Source of the DNA: Strongylocentrotus purpuratus
Lineage: Eukaryota; Echinodermata; Echinoidea; Camarodonta; Strongylocentrotidae
Length of the DNA: 64,000 nt
Direction of reading: 5' to 3'
Assembly: GCF_000002235.5 (NCBI RefSeq)
Contig: NW_022145611.1
Location: 13,796,882-13,860,881 of the forward strand
Numbering within the stretch: position 1 is the first letter of the stretch; each line of letters begins with the position of its first letter. Both the position numbers and the translations under genes were made by a program. The notes under the pieces were generated by a model. That model was not told the origin of the DNA. It did not search any database and worked only from the letters and a program-made list of their open reading frames with translations. Shown piece by piece: positions 27,347-39,800 of the stretch.

Positions 27347-29789
27347 GTATGAAGATTTAGATTTAACTTGTTGTCGAATGTTTTTCGTGACAGAGCTTGC
27401 TTTCTGTTTCTGTTGCCATTGTGATGGTTTTTAAATTTGAGGACCATCTTGGGAATTTATTTTTAAAAAATCTTGTGTTTATACATTTTTTGTATCACTG
27501 TGAGTGTGAGTGTGGCAATGTGTGGGACGTACAGTGTAGGCCTTCCTGTCAGTTAACAGTTAACTGTTACAACTTACAGGTACTTAAATTAGGCCTCTAG
27601 ACCCTAGATAGGATTATACCAGCCTAATCTGATAATCCTATCTAGATCTAAAAGGTAATCCAATCTGTCTCACTTCATCATGATCATTGTGTAATTATTT
27701 GGCTGGTTAATAGTACAGTAACATAACACTTTACAGTTAAGTTTCCTATTCAATAATTATTGTAAACCTTATCCTTATCTAGACCGAATTTTCTGTCTCT
27801 TTCGTTCTTCGCTCTAATCCTTATCCTGCTGAATGTCTGAAACTAATAATAGGGTTGTGTATTTTTCTGCTCATGATTGGAATGCTATTTCCTGATCATG
27901 CTGAAACTACTTTTGGATAGGCTCTACTCTTCTCCTGTTAAATAATCTGCTTTCTCCAATCCTAATCAAATTCCTAACCCTTCATAAGTACCGGTATGAT
28001 GGGGGACCTTGAGCTATATGCCCTTTATATAATGTTTTCAAGGTAGTTGCCTTGTGGACAAAAATTATGACCAACAAATTATCAATAATCCATAATCTCA
28101 GCCTTCTCAGGTAATTTTCTATGCCCATTTGAATTGTTTGGACAAAATGAAAGGGTCCCTAAGCAAGCTAACACTACAGTTTGATAGAGCTGCCCTCCTG
28201 TCACAGACGTCGGGCAGGTAGATCTATCAAACTAATGTAATTATTGAACCCAAATCTTGATTTCAGGGGCGGATCTAGCTTTTTGCTAAGGGGGGGGTTG
28301 ACCAAAATAATGACGATGCAGAGCATCGTCCACGAGCCGCGAAGCGGCGAGCCGATTTTTTGGGGGTGTTTATTTGAACCCCGTAAGTGATGTTTTCCTG
28401 GCATCTATTAACACAATGGAGACCATAAAAAGCAGTGCATGATAACGTCTTTTTAAATCAAGTAACAGTTTAATACATAGTTATATCCAGAGTTATCATG
28501 TGTTTGGTTAAGTTACCAGATGAGTTGAATATCTTCTCACAATATTTGCACTTGAAAGGGTTTCTCTCCAGCGTGCGTTCTTTTTTCTTTCTTTTTTTCT
28601 TTCTTTTTTTCTTTTTTTTCCCTTTTTTTTTTTTTTTTTTTGGGGGGGGGCCGCCCAAGGGGGGGGTTGCAACCCCCCCAACCCCCCCCCCTGGATCCGC
28701 CACTGGATTTATAGTTGACTTTAAGGACAAGTAAACTTAATGATATGATGTAATACAATCTAACAGTATGACAAGTATACACCTAACGGTGGCCTGTACT
28801 GTAACTGAAGAAGAAGAAGAAGAATTCAGTTCAGATTTGAAGGTGCAATGTTGGGTATTGTAAGTTTTTGTAGTGCAACTTTTGTGTCAAGTGATCCTTT
28901 CATTTAGAAGTTATAAAGATGTAAAAAATGCATTGCTTTATCAAAAGTAGCCAAACAATATTTAAAGGATTGTGTAAAACACACCCATTGAACATTTTCA
29001 CCTAGGTATGTAGAGGACATAATAGTTAACAGAGGATCATGCAAAATATTTAAACACAAGAATGGTTACAGAATTTCAGCATAGAAATAACAATTGCTTG
29101 CATACCTGGCAAGCTCCTCGCATATATAGTTAAACAGGTGACATTGCTCAATGGTTGTGTTGAAAAAATCCTAACAATTTCTTTTGGCTGGGGTGAATAA
29201 TTTGGCACAGGCTTCTGGCTTTTTAATGTAGGCCTGTTTTGTAAGGTAACCAAATTCATACTTCAGTGCCTCAATAATGTATTTCAATAGAATGCAAATT
29301 GCATATATTAAGTGTTCGTTAGGTAGGGCAAGTCATAGTTGTTTGTCCTACCCAAAGCCAACTAATGTATGCAATTTGAATCTTGACCATTTGTAACAGG
29401 TGAATGAAATAATTTGTATTGAGGCGCTTCACAAAGGCACATGCATAAATTTGATTACATTACAAAAATGGCCTATTGTGTGAAGTTGGAAGGAATTTAC
29501 AGTACAGGAAGCCGCGAATGTTGAAGAAATCAAACAGCATCAAATGAAATATTGGTATTATTATGCGTCAAGAATCAATGATGATGGAGGTGAAATATCC
29601 AATCAGAGGAGAAAGAAATGTGACTGTGTATTCATTTATGTTTTAAACTTTCAGGCTGGGGACCCCGTACCGAGCGTAGAGGTGTGTGAGAATACGCCGG
29701 GAGATAAAGTGAATGTTGCAGAGCTCTTCAAGGGAAAGACTGGGGTGCTGTTTGCTGTGCCGGGGGCTTTCACACCAGGATGCTCCAAG
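27263..29789 (+). CDS. PRDX5: Peroxiredoxin-5, first two coding exons (3' part outside window)
   Basis: PRDX5 is an atypical 2-Cys thiol peroxidase that reduces hydrogen peroxide, alkyl hydroperoxides and peroxynitrite in mitochondria, peroxisomes and cytosol. Seventy-three residues are visible. Residues 1-24 are rich in Arg, Ser, Ala and Phe with no acidic residue, as in a mitochondrial presequence. Met25 begins MPIKAGDPVPSVEV, like the human second start MAPIKVGDAIPAVEV. VNVAELFKGKTGVLFAVPG and AFTPGCSK follow; P64, T68 and C71 form the PxxxTxxC peroxidatic site. The rest of the fold and the resolving Cys must be encoded 3' of the window. Exon 2 is followed by 1.3 kb of ordinary intron and then satellite DNA. 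Confidence 0.95.
28264..28390 (+). repeat. Dispersed GGGGCGGATC-type repeat
   Basis: It starts aggggcggatctagc and runs through a G run, the palindrome gacgatgcagagcatcgtc and the inverted pair gccgcgaagcggc. It looks like the end of a common mobile repeat. A related inverted end (ggatccgccact) is at 28690-28703. Confidence 0.55.
28493..28583 (-). pseudogene. C2H2 zinc-finger remnant
   Basis: On the minus strand the linker RTHAGEKPF is followed, one base out of frame, by KCKYCEKIFNSSGNLTKHM. That is a C-x2-C-x12-H finger whose second zinc-binding His is replaced by Leu. The single-base insertion and the lost ligand mark it as dead. Confidence 0.75.
28577..28703. repeat. Poly-T then G/C-run composite with GGATCCGCCAC end
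   Basis: A pyrimidine tract (28577-28641) is followed by alternating G and C homopolymers that can pair (aaggggggg, ttgcaaccccccc) and then by ctggatccgccact. Read on the minus strand it starts with gtggcggatccag, an inverted relative of the 28264 repeat. Confidence 0.65.
29295..29378. repeat. Imperfect hairpin with about 36-bp arms
   Basis: Caaattgcatatatta and ggtagggcaa on the left are mirrored by ttgtcctaccc and taatgtatgcaatttg on the right, around a short loop (near 29332-29342). It may be a small MITE remnant. Confidence 0.6.
29655..29789 (+). CDS. PRDX5: PRDX5 exon 2 (residues 29-73, peroxidatic Cys)
   Basis: Encodes AGDPVPSVEVCENTPGDKV, then AELFKGKTGVLFAVPGAF and TPGCSK. Phase 0 at both ends; donor gtgaga. 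The next exon should begin T(H)LPG and was not found before 64000. Confidence 0.96.
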
Positions 29790-31129
29790 GTGAGACGATA
29801 AGGTTGTATACCCCGTTCACACTGCTGAATCGATGCGTATCAATCCCAGCCTTCTCAATAATCGATCTCTGGGTCGTATTGGTTTACTGTCTGTGTTATT
29901 GGCCCTATGGTGGTCTCCAGTCAGTTCCAGGATTTGTGAGGGAATGATAATTTTAACATATTCCTATTACCGGTAAAGGTCTTCCACAGGAATCACAGGA
30001 CACATTTTGTCATATATGGGACTTATTAGAGATCAGTACAAAACCTTCTTTGGGACTACTCCAGGGCAGGTACATCCACAAATCTCAAAAAACTGATGGT
30101 CCTTTTTTTCCTTCACATTTTTTTTTTTTTTAAATTGTGAAAATTCTTAACATCAGTCACCAAATTTGAACATCCAACAACTGTCATTTTCCAGCAAATG
30201 GGATACTACTCCCCATTTCCAATGGTCTGATGACGGCCCTGCTCTGCTCAGGGAGAGTTTGGCATGCATCAACTCCTGATAAATTTAATGTTCAGTGTCA
30301 GTTTTGTTGCTGTGACTGGGATATAGGCTTGGCCTGATAATTTACTAAGGTCTATACAGATAAACAGAATGTCCAAATATTTTAAGTTGAATTTAAAGTC
30401 TAGTTTTTCAAAGGAGCTTTGCAGATCTAAATTATTGTGTTATTCTTGACTTAGTGCAAGCTTTAACTCAGCTTGCTTTAACATATTTCAGGACAATATA
30501 TATACCAATATCTGCTGAAGATATCTGTATTTATGACAATTGCATCAACAAGTTCAGAAACTTTGACTTTGGTAGACTCCTGAGAAAATTTTTTATGAAA
30601 AGATTTTCCTCATGCAAACTCTTTAGGAATGGGTTGACCGCAAAAGAACCCCCCGAATTTCTCGGTAGTTTTATGACTTAAGAATAGAAAATGTGATAGC
30701 ATTAGTTAAGTTGCAGCCATAGGAACTGCTTTATAAATGTCTTGCACTATAGAGCTGTATTATCTTTTAGTGCACACAACATGCTTTTTATTGTGTACCG
30801 TTATGCAAACTTGAATATTTCCACTGGTACAATTATGGTAAAAGCTACATGCATGTAAAGGAACCTATGCTACTTCATGCAAGGTGTACGTACCATCACT
30901 TTTCAAGAGATTAAGAAATGCTGGTAGCAGAAGGTCTTTGAGGGACCGGTTTTACTATACTCATTTTCCATAGTAGACTGTAGTGTTATCGAAACGGTTG
31001 CGAAAATTGAAAAAATGAATTTCAATTTCCAATCAGATATATCTTTATAATCAGACAGGCGATTGGCTTGTAAAAGTCATGGAATTCCTGACTGACCTAA
31101 AGGTTTATAATTATGATTGCAGCATGAGC
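29790..31129 (+). other. PRDX5 intron 2, non-repetitive start
   Basis: About 1.3 kb of AT-rich sequence between exon 2 and the satellite. An open frame at 30454-30681 shows no known domain. No further PRDX5 exon is seen. Confidence 0.75.
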
Positions 31130-31660
31130 ATCGTTTTTGCCAAAAAGTGAAAATTTTCAATTCTCTCCGTATTCTCATCGTGATAGTCCCATTAAGCCCT
31201 AGAATCATTATGGCTCCCCGTTTGTTCCCAAAAAGGATAATAGGGCAAATATTTCAAAATTCCAAAACAGCCCCTTTTTTGAAAAAATGGCAAGGGGTTA
31301 GCTCATCGTTTTTGCCAAAAAGTGAAAATTTTCAATCCTCTCCGTTTTCTCATCGTGATAGTCCCAACATCCCCTAGAATCATTATGATTCCGTTTGTTC
31401 CCAAAAAGGATATTAGGGCAAATATCGGAAATTTCCAAAACAGCCCCTTTTTTGAAAAAATGGCAAGGGGTTAGCTCATCGTTTTTGCCAAAAAGTGAAA
31501 ATTTTCAATCCTCTCCGTTTTCTCATCGTGATAGTCCCATTATGCCCTAGAATCCTTATGACTCCCCATTTGTTCCCAAAAAGGATATTAGGGCAAATAT
31601 CGGAAATTTCCAAAACAGCCCCTTTTTTGAAAAAATGGCAAGGGGTTAGCTCATCGTTTT

Positions 31661-34640
31661 TACCAAAAAGTAAAAAATTTTCAATTCTCTCCGTTTTCTC
31701 ATCGTGATAGTCCCATTATGCCCTAGAATCCTTATGACTCCCCATTTGTTCCCAAAAAGGATATTAGGGCAAATATAGAAAATTTCCAAAACAGCCCCTT
31801 TTTTCAAAAAATGGCAAGGGGTTAGCTCATCGTTTTTGCAAAAAAGTGAAAATTTTCAATCCTCTCCGTTTTCTCATCGTGATAGTCCCATTATGCCCTA
31901 GAATCATTATGACTCCCTGTTTGTTCCCAGAAGGATATTAGGGCAAATATCGGAAATTTCCAAAACAGCCCCTCTTTTGAAAAAATGGCAAGGGGTTAGC
32001 TCGTCGTTTTTGCCAAAAAGTGAAAATTTTCAATCCTCTCCATTTTCTCATTGTGATAGTCCCAACATGCCCTAGAATCATTATGACTCCCCGTTCCCAA
32101 AAAGGATATTAGGGCAAATACAGAAAATTTCCAAAACAGCCCCTTTTTTGAAAAAATGGAAAGGGGTTAGCTCATCGTTTTTGCAAAAAAGTGAAAATTT
32201 TCAATTCTCTCCGTTTTCTCATCGTGATAGTCCCAACATCCCCTAGAATCATTATGATTCCGTTTCTTCCCAAAAAGGATATTAGGGCAAATATCGGAAA
32301 TTTCCAAAACAGCCCCTTTTTTGAAAAAATGGCAAGGGGTTAGCTCATCGTTTTTGCCAAAAAGTGAAAATTTTCAATCCTCTCCGTTTTCTCATCGTGA
32401 TAGTCCCATTATGCCCTAGAATCATTATGACTCCCCATTTGTTCCCAAAAAGGATATTAGGGCAAATATAGAAAATTTCCAAAACAGCCCCTTTTTTTGC
32501 CAAAAAGTGAAAATTTTCAATCCTCTCCGTTTTCTCATCGTGATAGTCCCATTATGCCCTAGAATCCTTATGAATCCCCATTTGTTCCCAAAAAGGATAT
32601 TAGGGCAAATATAGAAAATTTCCAAAACAGCCCCTTTTTTGCCAAAAAGTGAAAATTTTCAATCCTCTCCGTTTTCTCATTGTGATAGTCCCAACATCCC
32701 CTAGAATCATTATGGCTCCCCGTTTGTTCCCAAAAAGGATAATAGGGCAAATATTTCAAAATTCCAAAACAGCCCCTTTTTTGAAAAAATGGCAAGGGGT
32801 TAGCTCATCGTTTTTGCCAAAAAGTGAAAATTTTCAATCCTCTCCGTTTTCTCATCGTGATAGTCCCATTATGCCCTAGAATCCTTATGACTCCCCATTT
32901 GTTCCCAAAAAGGATATAAGGGCAAATATCGGAAATTTCCAAAACAGCCCCTTTTTTGAAAAAATGGCAAAGGGTTAGCTCATCGTTTTTACCAAAAAGT
33001 AAAAAATTTTCAATTCTCTCCGTTTTCTCATCGTGATAGTCCCATTATGCCCTAGAATCCTTATGACTCCCCATTTGTTCCCAAAAAGGATATTAGGGCA
33101 AATATAGAAAATTTCCAAAACAGCCCCTTTTTTCAAAAAATGGCAAGGGGTTAGCTCATCGTTTTTGCAAAAAAGTGAAAATTTTCAATCCTCTCCGTTT
33201 TCTCATCGTGATAGTCCCATTATGCCCTAGAATCATTATGACTCCCTGTTTGTTCCCAGAAGGATATTAGGGCAAATATCGGAAATTTCCAAAACAGCCC
33301 CTCTTTTGAAAAAATGGCAAGGGGTTAGCTCGTCGTTTTTGCCAAAAAGTGAAAATTTTCAATCCTCTCCATTTTCTCATTGTGATAGTCCCAACATGCC
33401 CTAGAATCATTATGACTCCCCGTTCCCAAAAAGGATATTAGGGCAAATACAGAAAATTTCCAAAACAGCCCCTTTTTTGAAAAAATGGAAAGGGGTTAGC
33501 TCATCGTTTTTGCAAAAAAGTGAAAATTTTCAATTCTCTCCGTTTTCTCATCGTGATAGTCTCATTATGCCCTAGAATCATTATGACTCCCCATTTGTTC
33601 CCAAAAAGGATATTAGGGCAAATATAGAAAATTTCCAAAACAGCCCCTTTTTTTTGCCAAAAAGTGAAAATTTTCAATCCTCTCCGTTTTCTCATCGTGA
33701 TAGTCCCATTATGCCCTAGAATACTTATGACTCCCCATTTGTTCCCAAAAAGGATATTAGGGCAAATATAGAAAATTCCAAAACAGCCCCTTTTTTGAAA
33801 AAATGGCAAGGGGTTAGCTCATCGTTTTTGCCAAAAAGTGAAAATTTTCAATCCTCTCCGTTTTCTCATCGTGATAGTCCCAACATCCCCTAGAATCATT
33901 ATGATTCCGTTTCTTCCCAAAAAGGATATTAGGGCAAATATCGGAAATTTCCAAAACAGCCCCTTTTTTGAAAAAATGGCAAGGGGTTAGCTCATCGTTT
34001 TTGCCAAAAAGTGAAAATTTTCAATCCTCTCCGTTTTCTCATCGTGATAGTCCCATTATGCCCTAGAATCATTATGACTCCCCATTTGTTCCCAAAAAGG
34101 ATATTAGGGCAAATATAGAAAATTTCCAAAACAGCCCCTTTTTTTTGCCAAAAAGTGAAAATTTTCAATCCTCTCCGTTTTCTCATCGTGATAGTCCCAT
34201 TATGCCCTAGAATCCTTATGAATCCCCATTTGTTCCCAAAAAGGATATTAGGGCAAATATAGAAAATTTCCAAAACAGCCCCTTTTTTGCCAAAAAGTGA
34301 AAATTTTCAATCCTCTCCGTTTTCTCATTGTGATAGTCCCAACATCCCCTAGAATCATTATGGCTCCCCGTTTGTTCCCAAAAAGGATAATAGGGCAAAT
34401 ATTTCAAAATTCCAAAACAGCCCCTTTTTTGAAAAAATGGCAAGGGGTTAGCTCATCGTTTTTGCCAAAAAGTGAAAATTTTCAATCCTCTCCGTTTTCT
34501 CATCGTGATAGTCCCATTATGCCCTAGAATCCTTATGACTCCCCATTTGTTCCCAAAAAGGATATAAGGGCAAATATCGGAAATTTCCAAAACAGCCCCT
34601 TTTTTGAAAAAATGGCAAAGGGTTAGCTCATCGTTTTTGC
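31661..34640 (+). repeat. Proximal higher-order repeats (1,329 and 1,648 bp periods)
   Basis: The rare variant taccaaaaagtaaaaaattt at 31661 recurs at 32990 (offset 1,329), as does the ccctctttt/ctcgtcg unit. The block at 32568-32880 recurs at 34216-34528 (offset 1,648). Several monomers here are shortened by joining ccccttttttt directly to gccaaaaag. Confidence 0.85.
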
Positions 34641-36817
34641 CAAAAAGTGAAAATTTTCAATCCTCTCCGTTTTCTCATCGTGATAGTCCCATTATGCCCT
34701 AGAATTATTATGACCCCCCATTTGTTCCCAAAAAGGATATTAGGGCAAATATAGAAAATTTCCAAAACAGCCCCTTTTTTGAAAAAATGGCAAGGGGTTA
34801 GCTCATCGTTTTTGCCAAAAAGTGAAAATTTTCAATCCTCTCCGTTTTCTCATCGTGATAGTCCCATTATGCTCTAGAATCCTTATGACTCCCCATTTGT
34901 TCCCAAAAAGGATATTAGGGCAAATATAGAAAATTTCCAAAACAGCCCCTTTTTTGAAAAAATGGCAAGGGGTTAGCTCATCGTCTTTGCCAAAAAGTGA
35001 AAATTTTCAATCCTCTCCGTTTTCTCATCGTGATAGTCCCAACATCCCCTAGAATCATTATGATTCCGTTTGTTCCCAAAAAGGATATTAGGGCAAATAT
35101 CGGAAATTTCCAAAACAGCCCCTTTTTTGAAAAAATGGCAAGGGGTTAGCTCATCGTTTTTGCCAAAAAGTGAAAATTTTCAATCCTCTCCGTTTTCTCA
35201 TCGTGATAGTCCCATTATGCCCTAGAATCATTATGACCCCCCATATGTTCCCAAAAATGGAAAAAATGGCTCATCGTTTGTGCCAAAAAGTGAAAATTTT
35301 CAATTCTCTCCGTATTCTCATCGTGTAGTCCCATCATGCCCAAGAATCATTATGACTCCCCATTTGTTCCCAAAAAGGATATTAGGGCAAATATAGAAAA
35401 TTTCCAAAACAGCCCCTTTTTTGAAAAAATGGCAAGGGGTTAGCTCATCGTTTTTGCCAAAAAGTGAAAATTTTCAATCCTCTCCGTTTTCTCATTGTGA
35501 TAGTCCCAACATCCCCTAGAATCATTATGGCTCCCCGTTTGTTCCCAAAAAGGATAATAGGGCAAATATTTCAAAACTCCAAAACAGCCCCTTTTTTGAA
35601 AAAATGGCAAGGGGTTAGCTCATCGTTTTTGCCAAAAAGTGAAAATTTTCAATCCTCTCCGTTTTCTCATCGTGATAGTCCCAACATCCCCTAGAATCAT
35701 TATGATTCCGTTTGTTCCCAAAAAGGATATTAGGGCAAATATCAAAAAATTTCCAAAACAGCCCCTTTTTTGAAAAAATGGCAAGGGGTTAGCTCATCGT
35801 TTTTGCCAAAAAGTGAAAATTTTCAATCCTCTCCGTTTTCTCATTGTGATAGTCCCAACATGCCCTTGAATCATTATGACACCCTGTTTGTTCCCAAAAA
35901 GGATATTAGGGCAAATACAGAAAATTTCCAAAACAGCCCCTTTTTTGAAAAAATGGCAAGGGGTTAGCTCATCGTCTTTGCCAAAAAGTGAAAATTTTCA
36001 ATCCTCTCCGTTTTCTCATTGTGATAGTACCATTATGCCCTAGAATCCTTATGACTCCCCATTTGTTCCCAAAAAGGATATTAGGGCAAATATCGGAAAT
36101 TTCCAAAACAGCCCCTTTTTTGAAAAAATGGCAAGGGGTTAGCTCATCGTTCTTGCCAAAAAGTGAAAATTTTCAATTCTCTCCGTTTTCTCATCGTGAT
36201 AGTCCCATTATGCCCTAGAATCATTACGACTCCCCAACTGTTCCCAAAAAGGATATTAGGGCAAATATAGAAAATTTCCAAAACAGCCCCTTTTTTGAAA
36301 AAATGGCAAGGGGTTAGCTCATCGTCTTTGCCAAAAAGTGAAAATTTTCAATCCTCTCCGTTTTCTCATTGTGATAGTCCCAACATCCCCTAGAATCATT
36401 ATGGCTCCCCGTTTGTTCCCAAAAAGGATAATAGGGCAAATATTTCAAAATTCCAAAACAGCCCCTTTTTTGAAAAAATGGCAAGGGGTTAGCTCATCGT
36501 TTTTGCCAAAAAGTGAAAATTTTCAATCCTCTCCGTTTTCTCATCGTGATAGTCCCAACATCCCCTAGAATCATTATGATTCCGTTTGTTCCCAAAAAGG
36601 ATATTAGGGCAAATATCGGAAATTTCCAAAACAGCCCCTTTTTTGAAAAAATGGCAAGGGGTTAGCTCATCGTTTTTGCCAAAAAGTGAAAATTTTCAAT
36701 CCTCTCGGTTTTCTCATCGTGATAGTCCCATTATGCCCTAGAATCCTTATGACTCCCCATTTGTTCCCAAAAAGGATATTAGGGCAAATATAGAAAATTT
36801 CCAAAACAGCCCCTTTT

Positions 36818-39800
36818 TTGAAAAAATGGCAAGGGGTTAGCTCATCGTTTTTGCCAAAAAGTGAAAATTTTCAATCCTCTCCGTTTTCTCATTGTGATAG
36901 TCCCAACATGCCCTTGAATCATTATGACACCCTGTTTGTTCCCAAAAAGGATATTAGGGCAAATACAGAAAATTTCCAAAACAGCCCCTTTTATGAAAAA
37001 ATGGAAAGGGGTTAGCTCATCGTTTTTGCCAAAAAGTGAAAATTTTCAATCCCCTCTGTTTTCTCATTGTGATAGTCCCAACATGCCCTAGAATCATTAT
37101 GACTCCCTGTTTGTTCCCAAAAAGGATATTAGGGCAAATATAGAAAATTTCCAAAACAGCCCCTTTTTTGAAAAAATGGCAAGGGGTTAGCTCATCGTCT
37201 TTGCCAAAAAGTGAAAATTTTCAATCCTCTCCGTTTTCTCATCGTGATAGTCCCAACATCCCCTAGAATCATTATGATTCCGTTTGTTCCCAAAAAGGAT
37301 ATTAGGGCAAATATCGGAAATTTCCAAAACAGCCCCTTTTTTGAAAAAATGGCAAGGGGTTAGCTCATCGTTTTTGCCAAAAAGTGAAAATTTTCAATCC
37401 TCTCCGTTTTCTCATTGTGATAGTCCCAACATGCCCTTGAATCATTATGACACCCTGTTTGTTCCCAAAAAGGATATTAGGGCAAATACAGAAAATTTCC
37501 AAAACAGCCCCTTTTATGAAAAAATGGAAAGGGGTTAGCTCATCGTTTTTGCCAAAAAGTTAAAATTTTCAATCCTCTCCGTTTTCTCATTGTGATAGTC
37601 CCATTATGCCCAAGATTCATTATGACTCCCCATTTGTTCCCAAAAAGTATATTAGGGCAAATATAGAAAATTTCCAAAACAGCCCCTTTTTTGAAAAAAT
37701 GGCAAGGGGCTCATCGTTTTTGCCAAAAAGTGAAAATTTTCAATCCTCTCCGTTTTCTCATTGTGATACTCCCAACATGCCCTTGAATCATTATGACACC
37801 CTGTTTGTTCCCAAAAAGGATATTAGGGCAAATACAGAAAATTTCCAAAACAGCCCCTTTTTTGAAAAAATGGCAAGGGGTTAGCTCATCGTTTTTGCCA
37901 AAAAGTGAAAATTTTCAATCCTCTCTGTTTTCTCATTGTGATAGTCCCAACATGCCCTTGAATCATTATGACACCCCATTTGTTCCCAAAAAGGATATTA
38001 GGGCAAATATAGAAAATTTCCAAAACAGCCCCTTTTTTGAAAAAATGGCAAAGCTCATCGTTTGTGCCAAAAAGTGAAAATTTTCAATTCTCTCCATTTT
38101 CTCATCGTGTAGTCCCATTATGCCCAAGAATCATTATGACTCCCCATTTGTTCCCAAAAAGGATATTAGGGCAAATATAGAAAATTTCCAAAACAGCCCC
38201 TTTTTTGAAAAAATGGAAAGGGGTTAGCTCATCGTTTTTGCCAAAAAGTGAAAATTTTCAATCCCCTCTGTTTTCTCATTGTGATAGTCCCAACATGCCC
38301 TAGAATCATTATGACTCCCTGTTTGTTCCCAAAAAGGATATTAGGGCAAATATAGAAAATTTCCAAAACAGCCCCTTTTTTGAAAAAATGGCAAGGGGTT
38401 AGCTCATCGTCTTTGCCAAAAAGTGATAATTTTTAATCCTCTCCGTTTTCTCATTGTGATAGTCCCAACATCCCCTAGAATCATTATGGCTCCCCGTTTG
38501 TTCCCAAAAAGGATAATAGGGCAAATATTTCAAAATTCCAAAACAGCCCCTTTTTTGAAAAAATGGCAAGGGGTTAGCTCATCGTTTTTGCCAAAAAGTG
38601 AAAATTTTCAATCCTCTCCGTTTTCTCATCGTGATAGTCCCAACATCCCCTAGAATCATTATGATTCCGTTTGTTCCCAAAAAGGATATTAGGGCAAATA
38701 TCGGAAATTTCCAAAACAGCCCCTTTTTTGAAAAAATGGCAAGGGGTTAGCTCATCGTTTTTGCCAAAAAGTGAAAATTTTCAATCCTCTCGGTTTTCTC
38801 ATCGTGATAGTCCCATTATGCCCTAGAATCCTTATGACTCCCCATTTGTTCCCAAAAAGGATATTAGGGCAAATATAGAAAATTTCCAAAACAGCCCCTT
38901 TTTTGAAAGAATGGCAAGGGGTTAGCTCATCGTTTGTGCCAAAAAGTGAAAATTTTCAATTCTTCCATTTTCTCATCGTGTAGTCCCATTATGCCCAAGA
39001 ATCTTATGACTCCCCATTTGTTCTCAAAAAGGATATTAGGGCAAATATAGAAAATTTCCAAAACAGCCCCTTTTTTGAAAAAATGGCAAGGGGTTAGCTC
39101 ATCGTTTTTGCCAAAAAGTGAAAATTTTCAATCCTCTCCGTTTTCTCATTGTGATAGTCCCAACATGCCCTTGAATCATTATGACACCCTGTTTGTTCCC
39201 AAAAAGGATATTAGGGCAAATACAGAAAATTTCCAAAACAGCCCCTTTTATGAAAAAATGGAAAGGGGTTAGCTCATCGTTTTTGCCAAAAAGTGAAAAT
39301 TTTCAATCCCCTCTGTTTTCTCATTGTGATAGTCCCAACATGCCCTAGAATCATTATGACTCCCTGTTTGTTCCCAAAAAGGATATTAGGGCAAATATAG
39401 AAAATTTCCAAAACAGCCCCTTTTTTGAAAAAATGGCAAGGGGTTAGCTCATCGTCTTTGCCAAAAAGTGAAAATTTTCAATCCTCTCCGTTTTCTCATC
39501 GTGATAGTCCCAACATCCCCTAGAATCATTATGATTCCGTTTGTTCCCAAAAAGGATATTAGGGCAAATATCGGAAATTTCCAAAACAGCCCCTTTTTTG
39601 AAAAAATGGCAAGGGGTTAGCTCATCGTTTTTGCCAAAAAGTGAAAATTTTCAATCCTCTCCGTTTTCTCATTGTGATAGTCCCAACATGCCCTTGAATC
39701 ATTATGACACCCTGTTTGTTCCCAAAAAGGATATTAGGGCAAATACAGAAAATTTCCAAAACAGCCCCTTTTATGAAAAAATGGAAAGGGGTTAGCTCAT
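36818..39800 (+). repeat. Higher-order repeat, period about 2,257 bp
   Basis: The subtype series beginning at 36818 and 37284 recurs at 39075 and 39541, both offset by 2,257. Unit edges are approximate because they fall within homologous monomers. Confidence 0.75.

Larger units (their letters stand above)
27347..29654 (+). other. PRDX5 intron 1
   Basis: 2,308-bp intron, gtatga to tttcag. It holds a GGCGGATC repeat, a zinc-finger remnant, a poly-T/poly-G composite and a short hairpin, each listed separately. Confidence 0.85.

Noticed and set aside
30454..30681. 75-codon frame in PRDX5 intron 2
   Set aside because: It has no recognisable domain and no match to the expected next PRDX5 exon.
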